A stretch of DNA of 37,727 bases from Alloprevotella sp. (GCA_017477205.1 JAFUXE010000021.1:1-37727), one strand, 5' to 3'; shown: positions 22,634 to 31,859, counted from the first letter of the stretch. Translations and numbers: made by a program. Notes: generated by a model from the letters alone, not told the origin.

Positions 22634-23980
22634 ATGCAACAAGCAAACGGAAACCAGGGGAAGGCCTTCAAGTACTTCCCCCACACCGAAGAAGACATCC
22701 GCGAGATGCTCAGCGTCATCGGCGTCCAGAGCCTGGACGACCTTTATGCCGAGGTGCCCGAGGAACTCAAGCTGGGGCGTGACCTCGACCTTCCGGAAGG
22801 AAAGAGTGAGGTAGAGGTGCGCCGCACCTTCGCGGAACTCTCCGCTCAGAACAAGCCGCTCACGTGCTTTGCCGGAGCAGGCAGCTACGACCACTACACA
22901 CCCTCGCTCGTGCCTTACCTCGTGCAGCGCTCAGAGTTCACGACGAGCTACACGCCCTACCAGGCCGAGATTTCGCAGGGCACGCTGGCCTACATTTTCG
23001 AATACCAGACCATGATGGCACGCCTGACGGGGATGGACGTATCCAACGCCTCCATGTATGACGGCGCGACGGCCACAGCCGAGGCCATGATGATGTGCAC
23101 CGCGGCTGCCCGCAAGAAGAACCGCGTGTTGCTCTCCGCCACGCTGCCTCAGCGCGTGCTGGACGTCTGCCAGACCTACGCCTCCTATCATGGCACGGAC
23201 GTCACCGTCGTTCCTGCCAAGGACGGCGTGACCGACCGCGCAGCCCTCAGCGAACTGCTTGCTGCTGGCGACGTGGCAGGTGCCATCCTTCCGCAGCCCA
23301 ACCGCTACGGCATCGTAGAGGACTTCACGGGACTGGCCGATGAACTCCATGCCCAGAAGACCCTCCTTGCCATCAGCGGCCCCGCAAGTCCCCTCGGCGT
23401 TCTGAAGTCGCCCGGAGCATGGGGCGCCGACATTGCCTGCGGCGATGCACAGAGCCTCGGCATACCCCTTGGCTACGGCGGCCCGTACATCGGGTATTTC
23501 TGCGCCACGAATGCCCTCATCCGCAAGATGCCCGGCCGCATCGTCGGCCAGACCGAGGACAAGGACGGTCAGCGCGCATTTGTCCTCACCATGCAGGCCC
23601 GCGAGCAGCACATCCGTCGCGAGAAAGCCACCTCGAACATCTGCACCGCTCAGGGCATGATGTGCCTCTACGTGGCTGCATACCTCAGCCTCATGGGGCC
23701 GAAGGGTCTCATGGAGGTGAACGAGACTTCGACGAAAGGTGCGCACTACCTTTGCAAGCAGCTCGTTGCCACCGGCAATTTTGAACTTACCTATCAACAG
23801 CCCTTCCTCAACGAATTCCGCCTCACCTGCAAAGCCGCCAAGCCCGCGGAGCTCATCGCCCGTGCCGCCGAGGCTGGCTACCTCGCAGGCGTACAGGACG
23901 GTGCGGACGGCCTCATCCTCTGTGTCACCGAACAGCGTACGAAGGAAGAAATGGACGCGTTAGTAGAACTTTTAAAGTAA
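22634..23980 (+). CDS. gcvPA: Glycine dehydrogenase (decarboxylating) subunit 1
   Basis: The alpha half of the split P-protein of the glycine cleavage system, which decarboxylates glycine with PLP and passes the aminomethyl group to lipoylated GcvH. It is 448 residues, the expected size. Segments such as CFAGAGSYDHYTPSLVPYLVQRSEF, YTPYQAEISQGTLAYIFEYQTM and the later KSPGAWGADIACGDAQSLGIPLGYGGPY are diagnostic. The PLP lysine is in the partner subunit encoded 9 bases downstream, so the two are co-translated and form a heterodimer-based enzyme. Confidence 0.95.
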   Translation: MQQANGNQGKAFKYFPHTEEDIREMLSVIGVQSLDDLYAEVPEELKLGRDLDLPEGKSEVEVRRTFAELSAQNKPLTCFAGAGSYDHYTPSLVPYLVQRSEFTTSYTPYQAEISQGTLAYIFEYQTMMARLTGMDVSNASMYDGATATAEAMMMCTAAARKKNRVLLSATLPQRVLDVCQTYASYHGTDVTVVPAKDGVTDRAALSELLAAGDVAGAILPQPNRYGIVEDFTGLADELHAQKTLLAISGPASPLGVLKSPGAWGADIACGDAQSLGIPLGYGGPYIGYFCATNALIRKMPGRIVGQTEDKDGQRAFVLTMQAREQHIRREKATSNICTAQGMMCLYVAAYLSLMGPKGLMEVNETSTKGAHYLCKQLVATGNFELTYQQPFLNEFRLTCKAAKPAELIARAAEAGYLAGVQDGADGLILCVTEQRTKEEMDALVELLK

Positions 23981-23989
23981 GAGAACACC

Positions 23990-25468
23990 ATGAACAACAA
24001 ACTATACGGAAACCTCATATTCGAGCTTTCGCGCCCCGGTCGCACAGGCTATAGTCTGCCTCCCTGCCAAGTTGAAGCCCCAGGCATTGACAGCCTGCCT
24101 GCAGCCCTGCGCCGCGATGCAGCCCCCGCACTGCCCGAAGCCGACGAACAGACCGTTGCGCGCCACTACACGAACATGTCCAACAACAACTTCGGCGTGG
24201 ACACAGGCTTCTACCCCCTGGGCAGCTGCACCATGAAGTATAATCCCAAAATCAACGAGGAGATGGCAGCCCTGCCTGCCTTTACGCAGCTTCATCCCTG
24301 CCAGCCCGCCGACACGGCACAGGGTGCGCTGCGCCTCTACTGGGAAGAGCAGCGGATGCTGGCCGAGATTGCCGGCCTCTCCGAGTTTACCCTGAACCCC
24401 TATGCCGGTGCTCACGGCGAGCTGACGGGCCTCATGGTCATCCGCTCCTATCACCGCAGCCGCGGCGACGAGAAGCGCACTAAGATTATCGTTCCCGACA
24501 GCGCACACGGCACAAACCCTGCCAGTGCTGCCGTTTGCGGCTTGCAGATTGTGGAGGTGAAGAGTACGGCGCGCGGCACGGTTGATGTGGAAGACCTCAA
24601 GCCCCTGCTCGGCGACGACATCGCGGGCATGATGATGACGAATCCCAACACGCTGGGCATCTTTGAGACGGAGATTCCCGAGATTGCCCGCCTCGTCCAC
24701 GAGTGCGGCGGCCTGATGTATTACGATGGCGCCAACCTCAACCCGATGCTCGGCGTATGCCGTCCGGGCGACATGGGCTTCGACGTGATGCACATCAACC
24801 TGCATAAGACGTTCAGCACGCCTCACGGCGGCGGCGGTCCCGGCGACGGTCCCGTCGGCGTGCGCAAGGGATTGGAGCAGTTCCTGCCCAATCCCCACGT
24901 GGTGCGTCGAGAGGACGGCAGCTTCGCCCTTGAGACACGCGACGGCTCCCTGGGAAGCGTCAGCACGTTCCTTGGCAACTACGGCATCATCGTTCGTGCC
25001 TACGCCTACCTGCTGAGCCTTGGCCGCGAGGGCTTCCGCATGGCCGGACGCCTCGCCACGCTGAATGCAAACTATATCAAGGAGCGTCTCAAAGGGCACT
25101 ACCTGCTGCCCATTGAGGGACTGTGCAAGCACGAGTTCGTCTTCGACGGTCTGCGTCCCGAGTACGGTGGTGACCACCACGATGACGCTCACGTGACGAC
25201 GCTTGACGTGGCCAAGAGCCTTCTGGACATGGGCTTCCATGCGCCCACCATCTACTTCCCGTTGCTCTTCCATGAGGCTCTTATGATAGAGCCCACGGAG
25301 ACGGAGTCCAAGGACACGCTTGACGCCTTCATTGAAGCGATGATAGGCATTGCCGAGCGCGCCAAAGCCGACCCCGCGAGCGTGAAGGCTGCACCCCACC
25401 ATACGCCCATCCGTCGCGCCGACGACGTAAAAGCCGTGAAGGACGCCATCTTCAAGTACGAAGGCTGA
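23990..25468 (+). CDS. gcvPB: Glycine dehydrogenase (decarboxylating) subunit 2
   Basis: The beta half of the split P-protein, 492 residues. The PLP-binding Lys273 is in the NLHKTFSTPHGGGGPG segment, and GSCTMKYNPK and PDSAHGTNPASAA are further family landmarks. It starts 9 bases after gcvPA. Two lipoprotein genes follow on the same strand with 40-base gaps and no terminator until 27596, so they may share the transcript. lpdA then has its own promoter. Confidence 0.96.
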   Translation: MNNKLYGNLIFELSRPGRTGYSLPPCQVEAPGIDSLPAALRRDAAPALPEADEQTVARHYTNMSNNNFGVDTGFYPLGSCTMKYNPKINEEMAALPAFTQLHPCQPADTAQGALRLYWEEQRMLAEIAGLSEFTLNPYAGAHGELTGLMVIRSYHRSRGDEKRTKIIVPDSAHGTNPASAAVCGLQIVEVKSTARGTVDVEDLKPLLGDDIAGMMMTNPNTLGIFETEIPEIARLVHECGGLMYYDGANLNPMLGVCRPGDMGFDVMHINLHKTFSTPHGGGGPGDGPVGVRKGLEQFLPNPHVVRREDGSFALETRDGSLGSVSTFLGNYGIIVRAYAYLLSLGREGFRMAGRLATLNANYIKERLKGHYLLPIEGLCKHEFVFDGLRPEYGGDHHDDAHVTTLDVAKSLLDMGFHAPTIYFPLLFHEALMIEPTETESKDTLDAFIEAMIGIAERAKADPASVKAAPHHTPIRRADDVKAVKDAIFKYEG

Positions 25469-25508
25469 GACGGCTCAGTACAAGGACAACCCTAAAATAC
25501 ATACAGTT

Positions 25509-27020
25509 ATGAAATCAATCAAGAGAATCCAGTTCATGCTCCTGGCCGCAGTGCTTGCCATGCCGCTTTTCACGGCCTGCGGCGACAAGGAGGATGACAA
25601 AGGGGGGAAGGTGACGGAGATTACGTTCCCCGAGAACGAAGTGACGCTCTACGTAGGTGCCACCTACGTACTGCACCCGACCTTCAAACCCGCAGATGCT
25701 CCTACGGGCGGAACGACTTACAAGAGCGACAACACGAGCGTGGCCACCGTGACAAGCCTCGGCGAAGTAACAGCTGTTAGCGAAGGCACGGCCAACATAA
25801 CGTGTCAGAACGGCAAGGTGAGCGCGAAGGTACGCATCGTTGTCACCTCTGCGGACAAGACTCCCGGTAGTGTCAAGACCAGCCGAGACCACATCGACCT
25901 CAAGGCCGATGAGAAAGGAACTGTCAACGTGGGTATCACACCCGCAGAAGCCCTGCAAGACTTGGAGTGCACGTCTGACAACGAGGCCGTCTTTGAAATC
26001 GTCAGCGTGACGGACGCCGCCAGCAACACGCAGGGCTACACAAAGACCGTGCGTGTCAAGGGTATCGGCGAAGGCAGTTCGCGCATCGTCATCAAGTCGA
26101 AGAGCAAGGCATCGGTTGTGGCATACGTCCGCGTGAACGTCTCCGAGACCTATGACCACAAGAAGGCGCGCGCACGCAGTTATTTGGAACGTTTGCACGT
26201 GGGTCATGTACAAGCCTCATCCACATCGGATAATGCCTTGGTGAATCACTATCGTGGCGCAGCCTTGCGTTTCTACAATGATGGGACATTGATTGCCGCC
26301 TATCAGTACACGAAGGACTATGCAAAGGATATCCTTAATCTAAGTGATACGGAGGCTTACAACAACACGAGCCCCATCTTCGCCTACACAGTCGAGTACG
26401 GTACGACAAATCCTTTTGAGGGCACAATCAAGGTTTACGATGAGAACCGCAAGCACCTGCTCTTCAACATGAGCTATTCAGGACTGACGAAGAACGACAT
26501 CGTCATAAAGCTAACCCCGGTAGGGCGTAGCACATGGAACACGACGGTTTATTACCTCAGCCGTCCCACGACAGAGCCGAAGGTGGTTCACAACTATCAG
26601 ATAGCACCTTGGCAACTCCTGGGCGAATGGTACGACCCCGATACCACCAGCGGAAAGGACCAATGGGCAAGCAAGCTCGCGCTCTACACACCATTCGATT
26701 TAAGCGGAACGATATTCATCGGCACCATGTGTGGCAAGCCCACGCAGAGCTATGCCAGCAGTAACACGAGCTATTCGGATACAAAGAAGTACTACGTCCT
26801 CAACCACAGTACTATGCGCCTGCGCATCATGACTAACTACAAAAACTTTGAGATGGGGACACCTGGCAGCCAACGCGGCTTCACCTTCGAAAACGTCAAG
26901 AGCGCAAGCTTCGACCGCTATCAACTCAGTGACAGCGGAACCAAGACCGCGAACGGGCAGTTCACGGACGTAACAAGCGAGTACATCATCTACGACGGTA
27001 CGAACATCTTCTATCAATAA
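25509..27020 (+). CDS. Lipoprotein with bacterial Ig-like domains
   Basis: A 503-residue surface or periplasmic lipoprotein. The signal peptide ends in a lipobox (MPLFTAC, Cys near 25), followed by an acidic linker. A Big_2-like Ig domain covers about 35-112 (TLYVGATYVLHPTF ... YKSDNTSVATV ... VTAVSEGTANITC). A second Ig-like repeat covers about 118-210. The C-terminal 290 residues are unrecognised, lower in GC and rich in Tyr, Thr and Asn. Domains of this kind usually mediate adhesion or glycan contact, but no ligand can be inferred. It sits between glycine cleavage genes, 40 bases after gcvPB, and looks like an unrelated cargo gene there. Confidence 0.85.
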   Translation: MKSIKRIQFMLLAAVLAMPLFTACGDKEDDKGGKVTEITFPENEVTLYVGATYVLHPTFKPADAPTGGTTYKSDNTSVATVTSLGEVTAVSEGTANITCQNGKVSAKVRIVVTSADKTPGSVKTSRDHIDLKADEKGTVNVGITPAEALQDLECTSDNEAVFEIVSVTDAASNTQGYTKTVRVKGIGEGSSRIVIKSKSKASVVAYVRVNVSETYDHKKARARSYLERLHVGHVQASSTSDNALVNHYRGAALRFYNDGTLIAAYQYTKDYAKDILNLSDTEAYNNTSPIFAYTVEYGTTNPFEGTIKVYDENRKHLLFNMSYSGLTKNDIVIKLTPVGRSTWNTTVYYLSRPTTEPKVVHNYQIAPWQLLGEWYDPDTTSGKDQWASKLALYTPFDLSGTIFIGTMCGKPTQSYASSNTSYSDTKKYYVLNHSTMRLRIMTNYKNFEMGTPGSQRGFTFENVKSASFDRYQLSDSGTKTANGQFTDVTSEYIIYDGTNIFYQ

Positions 27021-27060
27021 TTCCTTCTTTATTCATTCACCTATTAAAACACTTATCATT

Positions 27061-27573
27061 ATGAAAAAGATTCTATTCTTGGCTCTGGCTCTGACATCCA
27101 TGACCTTGACGTCCTGCGACAAGAACGCAAAAGTCAGTGAAAACAATGGTGGTGAAGCTACCGAAGCCGAAGTGAAGGGCACAGCTGTTGAAGGCGACAA
27201 CTACACCTTCACGCTGCCTGAAGGTCTGACGGGCGAAAACAATCCGCTCGGCTTCAATGCTCGTTGTGCCGAGGACAATGCCGACCTTAGTGTTGCCTTT
27301 AACGAAGGCGGTCCTACCGAAAGCCAGCTTAAGGACGCTATGGCCAACTGGAGCATGATGAAGAAGAACGGTGGCGAAACCGTGGAAGAAGCAAAGGTTG
27401 ACGGAGGCATTGCCACGCTTCGTTCGGTAAAGGACGGCAAGGTAAGCGAGTTCTTCCTTGTTGTTCTCGACGGCACAAAGGGCATATCCGGTACGCTCAG
27501 CTTCCCCGAGGACAAGGCTGAAAAGTACGAAGCCGTGCTCATGCCGATGCTGAAGTCCTTCAAGCTCAAGTAA
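27061..27573 (+). CDS. Small lipoprotein, function unknown
   Basis: A 170-residue lipoprotein starting MKKILFLALALTSMTLTSCDKN, with a clear lipobox (LTSC, Cys19). The mature part is acidic (many Glu, Asp and Gly), with one further cysteine near residue 70 and a probably beta-rich core (DNYTFTLPEGL, GIATLRSVKDGKVSEFFLVVLDG). I cannot assign a family. It follows the Ig-like lipoprotein gene by 40 bases and is closed by a terminator, so it is probably the last gene of the gcvPA transcript. Confidence 0.82.
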   Translation: MKKILFLALALTSMTLTSCDKNAKVSENNGGEATEAEVKGTAVEGDNYTFTLPEGLTGENNPLGFNARCAEDNADLSVAFNEGGPTESQLKDAMANWSMMKKNGGETVEEAKVDGGIATLRSVKDGKVSEFFLVVLDGTKGISGTLSFPEDKAEKYEAVLMPMLKSFKLK

Positions 27574-27595
27574 GCTACTTTCATACCTATTCACA

Positions 27596-27640
27596 AAAGC
27601 CTTTACACGAGCGGAAACGTTTCGGTAGAGGCTTTGTTCT
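27596..27640 (+). terminator. Terminator after the small lipoprotein gene
   Basis: Arms 27596-27606 (AAAGCCTTTAC) and 27625-27635 pair over 11 bp with one G-U pair, and an inner GAAACGTTTC palindrome extends the fold. TGTTCTTTT follows. Its 3' arm contains the -33 element of the lpdA promoter, so termination and initiation signals overlap. Confidence 0.8.
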
Positions 27641-27663
27641 TTTAAGTAAAAGAAGTACTTTTG
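27634..27663 (+). promoter_or_regulatory. Promoter of lpdA
   Basis: TTG at 27634-27636 and TACTTTTG at 27656-27663 are exactly 19 bases apart and match the consensus. The leader is about 25 bases. The -33 element lies inside the preceding terminator stem. Confidence 0.8.
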
Positions 27664-27694
27664 CACAACACAATATACAATTATCGCATACGCT

Positions 27695-29065
27695 ATGAAC
27701 ACAGAGAAATTTGACATCATCATCATCGGAGCAGGTCCGGGCGGCTACGAAACCGCTCTTGAAGCAGCACAGAAAGGTCTCGCCGTGGCCATTGTCGAGA
27801 AAAACCAGCTCGGAGGTACTTGCCTAAACGTAGGCTGTATCCCTACAAAATGCTTCTGCCGCAACGCCGAAGTGCTCTCCGATGTGCAAGAGGCCGCTCG
27901 TTACGGCATTGATACAGGAGAGGTGCACTTTGACCTCACCCGTGTCGTAGAACGCAAGAACGAAGTTGTAGGGAAACTTGTCGGCGGCGTTGAGACACTC
28001 ATGAAGACCCCGGGCATTACGCTCCTCCGAGGAGAGGCGCGTTTTCGCGGTGATGCCCATACCGTCGTCGTTAGAACCGACGATGAGAATGAACATGTTG
28101 TTGAAGCCACCAATGTCATCATCGCTACGGGTTCCGTTTCAAAATTCCTCCCCATTGAGGGTGCACACGGAGAGCGCGTCGTTACGTCAACAGAGATGCT
28201 GGATCTCAATGAAGTGCCCCGCCGTCTTTGCGTCATTGGAGGCGGTGTCATTGGTCTCGAATTCGCCAGCATCTTTAATACTTTTGGGTCAGAGGTGAGC
28301 GTTATTGAATTCTGTGGAGAGGTGCTTCCCTTCTTCGATCGCGAACTTTCCAAGCGCCTTCGCACAAGCCTCAAGAAACGCGGCATCACCTTGAAAACGG
28401 GTGCTGCCGTCACACGAATTGAAGACGGAGCGGATGGACAGAAAACCATTTACTACGACGAGAAGGGTAAGGAATCCTCGCTTGACGCCGACCTCGTACT
28501 GATGGCTGTCGGACGCGGAGCAAACCTTGAGAGCCTAAATCTCTCCGATGTGGGTATCGCCACCACACGACGTGGTATCAGCGTCGATGAAAACATGCAG
28601 ACGAACGTTCCTGGCGTTTATGCTATCGGCGACGTTAACGGTCTCATGCAGCTTGCCCACGCTGCAACGGCACAGGGAAAGGTTGCCTTGGCTCATATCC
28701 TCGGCCAGCCTTCGATGGCAGCGCCAGACCTTTCCGTCTGCCCCGCAGCTGTCTTTACTGTTCCCGAATTTGCTATGGTCGGGAAGACCGAAGAGAATCT
28801 AAAGACCGAAGGCGTAGCGTACGAGGTTCACAAGGCATTCTATCGTGCCAATGGTAAGGCACTGGCTATGAATGCCGACGATGGCATCATGAAGCTCCTC
28901 ACCGATGCGGACGGTCACATCCTCGGTGCCCACATCCTGGGCGCCCATGCGGCCGACATCATCCATGAGGTCAGCGCGCTGATGAACCTCGGCGGCACGC
29001 TCTCCCAGCTGCGCCGCATGATTCACGCCCATCCGACGCTCTCCGAGATCCTCGTCGCCTTGTAA
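27695..29065 (+). CDS. lpdA: Dihydrolipoyl dehydrogenase
   Basis: The flavoprotein that reoxidises dihydrolipoyl groups with NAD+; it is the L-protein of glycine cleavage and the E3 of 2-oxoacid dehydrogenases. It is 456 residues. The FAD motif is IIGAGPGGYETA, the redox disulfide is Cys43-Cys48 in GGTCLNVGCIPTK, the NAD motif is GGGVIGLEFASIF, and the C-terminal HAHPTLSE supplies the His-Glu pair. Placement between gcvP and gcvH/gcvT genes points to service in the glycine cleavage system. It has its own promoter, so it could be expressed separately from gcvPA-gcvPB. Confidence 0.95.
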   Translation: MNTEKFDIIIIGAGPGGYETALEAAQKGLAVAIVEKNQLGGTCLNVGCIPTKCFCRNAEVLSDVQEAARYGIDTGEVHFDLTRVVERKNEVVGKLVGGVETLMKTPGITLLRGEARFRGDAHTVVVRTDDENEHVVEATNVIIATGSVSKFLPIEGAHGERVVTSTEMLDLNEVPRRLCVIGGGVIGLEFASIFNTFGSEVSVIEFCGEVLPFFDRELSKRLRTSLKKRGITLKTGAAVTRIEDGADGQKTIYYDEKGKESSLDADLVLMAVGRGANLESLNLSDVGIATTRRGISVDENMQTNVPGVYAIGDVNGLMQLAHAATAQGKVALAHILGQPSMAAPDLSVCPAAVFTVPEFAMVGKTEENLKTEGVAYEVHKAFYRANGKALAMNADDGIMKLLTDADGHILGAHILGAHAADIIHEVSALMNLGGTLSQLRRMIHAHPTLSEILVAL

Positions 29066-29133
29066 GGAGAGAGGCGTATTGAAGAGACAAATGATGTAGC
29101 GGTACCAGTTTATGTAAGTGTCCGCGAAACACG

Positions 29134-29173
29134 AAAAAGCCTCCGCGAGCCCAAAGCTTCGCGGAGGCTTTTT
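29134..29173. terminator. Bidirectional terminator between lpdA and gcvH
   Basis: A perfect 15-bp stem (AAAAAGCCTCCGCGA at 29134-29148 with 29159-29173) has a 10-base loop. The five A and five T at its ends give a T-run in both directions. It separates two convergent glycine cleavage transcripts. Confidence 0.92.
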
Positions 29174-29196
29174 GTGTTAACAGAAGGGTAGGGTGT

Positions 29197-29574
29197 TTAC
29201 TCGCAGATGGCTTCGTAGGCAGCGGCGTCCATAAGGGCGTCAAGTTCGCTCTTGTCGCTGAGGCGCACCTTGATAATCCAGTTTTCAAAAGCGTCCTGGT
29301 TGATGAGCTCGGGCTCGTCCTCCAGAGCAGCATTCACCTCCACGACCTCGCCGCTGACGGGGCAGATGAGGTCGCTGGCGGCCTTCACGCTCTCAACGGC
29401 GCCGAAGTCTTCGCCTGCCGTCACCTCGTCACCCTCCTCGGGCATGTCAACATAGACCACGTTGCCGAGCTGGCCCTGTGCGTAGTCCGTGATTCCTACA
29501 TAGCCGAAGTCGCCCTCGACGCGTACGTACTCGTGGCTCTCTGCATAGTAGAGCCCTTCAATTACTTTTGCCAT
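29197..29574 (-). CDS. gcvH: Glycine cleavage system H protein
   Basis: GcvH is the lipoyl carrier that shuttles the aminomethyl group between P-, T- and L-proteins. It is 125 residues. The lipoylated Lys64 lies in ESVKAASD, the family motif, preceded by GNVVYVDMPEEGDEV. It starts 8 bases after the gcvT stop on the minus strand, so it is the last gene of an lplA-gcvT-gcvH transcript. The ligase encoded at the head of this transcript may modify it. Confidence 0.96.
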   Translation of the reverse strand: MAKVIEGLYYAESHEYVRVEGDFGYVGITDYAQGQLGNVVYVDMPEEGDEVTAGEDFGAVESVKAASDLICPVSGEVVEVNAALEDEPELINQDAFENWIIKVRLSDKSELDALMDAAAYEAICE

Positions 29575-29582
29575 AGTGTGTG

Positions 29583-30668
29583 TTACTTTTTATATGATTT
29601 TTGATAAAAACGTTTCTTGCATACGATACCGCGGCGTGCCTTGCCGTGAATCATTACTTCTACCGGTGTGTCGAGCTTTGAGTAGGCAAAGTCGATGAGC
29701 GCCATGCAGACGCACTTGCCCGTGGACGGACTCTTGTAGCCTGTCGTTACGTAACCGATTTCCTTGCCCTCGGCGCAGACGGGATAGCCGTGGCGGGGAA
29801 TGCCTTTGTCCTGGAGCTCGATGCCTACAACCTTCTGGGCGATGCCTTCTGCCTTCTGGCGTGCGCAGGCTTCCTTGCCGATGAACTCTTCCTTGTCCAG
29901 CTTGACGAACATGGAGAGGGCGGACATCACGGGCGAGATTTCGTCCGTCAGCTCGTCGCCGTAGAGAGGTAGGCCGACCTCAAAGCGCAGCGTGTCGCGG
30001 CAACCAAGACCGCAGGGCTGTACACCAGCCTCCATGAGCTTGTCCCAAGCCTGGCGGATGAAGTCATGGGAACCATAGACCTCGAAGCCGTCCTCGCCCG
30101 TGTAGCCTGTGCGGCTGACGATGACGGTCTCGCCGCCGACCTCAATCTCCTTGAAGGTGTAGAACACGAGCTCGGCACAGTCCAGTCCGAGCACGGGCAG
30201 CATCAGTGCCTCTGCCTTGGGTCCCTGGATGGCGAGCTGGGCGTAGTAGTCGCTCTGGTTCTCGGCCTTGGCGTCGAAGCCCTTGATCTGCTCCTGAATC
30301 CAGGCGTAGTCCTTGTCGATGTTGGCAGCGTTGATGACGAGGAAGAAGTCGTTCTCGCCCATCTTATAGACGAGCAAGTCATCCACAGTGCCGCCGTGGG
30401 GATAGAGCATCATGCCGTAGAAGATTTGGCCCACGTTGGCTCCGGCCACGTCGTTCGTAAAGATGTGCTGCACGAAGCGCTCAGCCTCCGCACCCGTGAC
30501 GCGTACTTCGCCCATGTGGCTAACGTCGAAGACGCCGACCTCCTGACGTACGGCATTGTGCTCCGTCGTAATGTCGGTATAGATGAGCGGCATGTCGAAG
30601 CCGCCAAAGGGCACCATCTGGGCGCCGAGTGCTACATGCTTATCATGTAGGCAGGTTTGTTTGTCCAT
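29583..30668 (-). CDS. gcvT: Aminomethyltransferase (glycine cleavage T protein)
   Basis: GcvT releases ammonia from the aminomethyl-lipoyl group on GcvH and forms 5,10-methylene-tetrahydrofolate. It is 361 residues, the standard length. The N-terminal MVPFGGFDMPLIY, the VFDVSHMGEVRVTG segment, TGYTGEDGFEVY and the C-terminal GYVTTGYKSPS are diagnostic for the family. It precedes gcvH by 8 bases and follows the lplA-like gene by 60 AT-rich bases. Confidence 0.96.
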   Translation of the reverse strand: MDKQTCLHDKHVALGAQMVPFGGFDMPLIYTDITTEHNAVRQEVGVFDVSHMGEVRVTGAEAERFVQHIFTNDVAGANVGQIFYGMMLYPHGGTVDDLLVYKMGENDFFLVINAANIDKDYAWIQEQIKGFDAKAENQSDYYAQLAIQGPKAEALMLPVLGLDCAELVFYTFKEIEVGGETVIVSRTGYTGEDGFEVYGSHDFIRQAWDKLMEAGVQPCGLGCRDTLRFEVGLPLYGDELTDEISPVMSALSMFVKLDKEEFIGKEACARQKAEGIAQKVVGIELQDKGIPRHGYPVCAEGKEIGYVTTGYKSPSTGKCVCMALIDFAYSKLDTPVEVMIHGKARRGIVCKKRFYQKSYKK

Positions 30669-30728
30669 AGTTGCTTTGAGTTTTTTTACTGGTTTATGCG
30701 TATATATTATATAATAATTGTGCGCCCA

Positions 30729-31763
30729 CTATTCGTTCGTTCCGAACAGAATGCCCATGACGTCCCCCGCCTGCAGTCCGCGCACGGTGCGTTCCGGCCT
30801 GTGCTCCGCGAGTGCGGCGGCCACAGCCTCGCTGTCAAAAGCTAAGCCCTTGAGGGCTTCCGTGAAAGCCGTCGTTGCGGACTGGGAGCCTGTTTCGAAG
30901 TAGTCGCCCGTGAGCGCGACGCTTTCAATACGCCCCTCGTGCAGGCGCACATGGAAGTCCACGCGCCCGCAGCCTTCGATGCGGCGGCCGGCCGTTTCTT
31001 TCATTTCCGCCGTTCCGAAGAGGTAGGCGGGGTCATGGTAGGGGCGCTCAAGTTCCTCAATGCGCCGTAGCTGGGCTTCCGTGAGGCGGAGGCTGCGGTC
31101 GGTGAGGATGAGGCGTAGCTGGCGGCGCAGTTCGTCAACGCCGAAGTCGAGGTATTCCTTTAGCAGGCCGATGCGCGAGCGCACGCTCCTGACTCCCTTG
31201 CTCTGCAGTTTGGCTGCCGGCGGCGTGAGGCTGCCCGTCATCAGCTCCATGTCCGTATCGTAGAGCATCGTGCAGTGGACGATGTTGCGGCGGGGAAGGT
31301 GGTAGAATGCGTTGCCGCATATCTTCCGCCCATCCTCGAAGCAGATGTCGTTGCGTCCGCTCACCTTGGTAGGCGCACCGAGGCGCCGCAACCCCCCTGC
31401 CACGCTCTGCGCAAAGGCGTCGAAGACGGGTTCTACGGCGCCTCCGCCCGTGACGAGGCTCGTCATGATGTTGTCGCGGTTGGCGAAGATGGTGCCTCCG
31501 CCGCTCTTGCGGCGCACGAGTTCTATACCGTGCTGGCGGCAGAAGTCAAGGTCCAGCTCATTCGCGGGATCCTGGTTGCGCCCATAGACACACGTCGGTC
31601 GCAACTGCCAGAAGAATACGTAGTTGTCCTCCGGCATCTCGCGCGCCATGAACTCTTCGGCGGCGAGGAAGAATGCGGCACTGCGCCCTTCCACGTCGGC
31701 AGGGAAGTCAACGTAGCAGGCGGGGAAGATGTCGCTCTTGTCGTGGGTTTGTGTTGTACTCAT
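30729..31763 (-). CDS. lplA: Lipoate--protein ligase
   Basis: An LplA-type ligase that activates lipoate with ATP and attaches it to carrier lysines such as that of GcvH. It is 344 residues from the start at 31763. RRKSGGGTIFANRDNI (84-99) is the lipoate/ATP-binding loop and Lys147 in EDGRKICGNA is the catalytic lysine position. The C-terminal 90 residues fit the LplA accessory domain. The longer frame to 31868 overlaps the promoter and is rejected. Being first in a transcript with gcvT and gcvH argues that GcvH is its main target. Octanoyl transfer or relay is a less likely alternative. Confidence 0.88.
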   Translation of the reverse strand: MSTTQTHDKSDIFPACYVDFPADVEGRSAAFFLAAEEFMAREMPEDNYVFFWQLRPTCVYGRNQDPANELDLDFCRQHGIELVRRKSGGGTIFANRDNIMTSLVTGGGAVEPVFDAFAQSVAGGLRRLGAPTKVSGRNDICFEDGRKICGNAFYHLPRRNIVHCTMLYDTDMELMTGSLTPPAAKLQSKGVRSVRSRIGLLKEYLDFGVDELRRQLRLILTDRSLRLTEAQLRRIEELERPYHDPAYLFGTAEMKETAGRRIEGCGRVDFHVRLHEGRIESVALTGDYFETGSQSATTAFTEALKGLAFDSEAVAAALAEHRPERTVRGLQAGDVMGILFGTNE

Positions 31764-31791
31764 CTTGTGGATGTGCTTTGCTCTACGGCGA

Positions 31792-31822
31792 CAAATGTAC
31801 GTCCTCGTTTTGGAACTGCCAA
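31792..31822 (-). promoter_or_regulatory. Promoter of lplA-gcvT-gcvH
   Basis: On the minus strand TTG (31822-31820) and TACATTTG (31799-31792) are 20 bases apart and match the consensus. Repeat array C begins 37 bases upstream of the -33 element, so it occupies the position of an upstream regulatory region. Confidence 0.72.
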
Positions 31823-31859
31823 GCGTCACCTCAAAAAATGCAGGCGGATCTTTTTGGGC

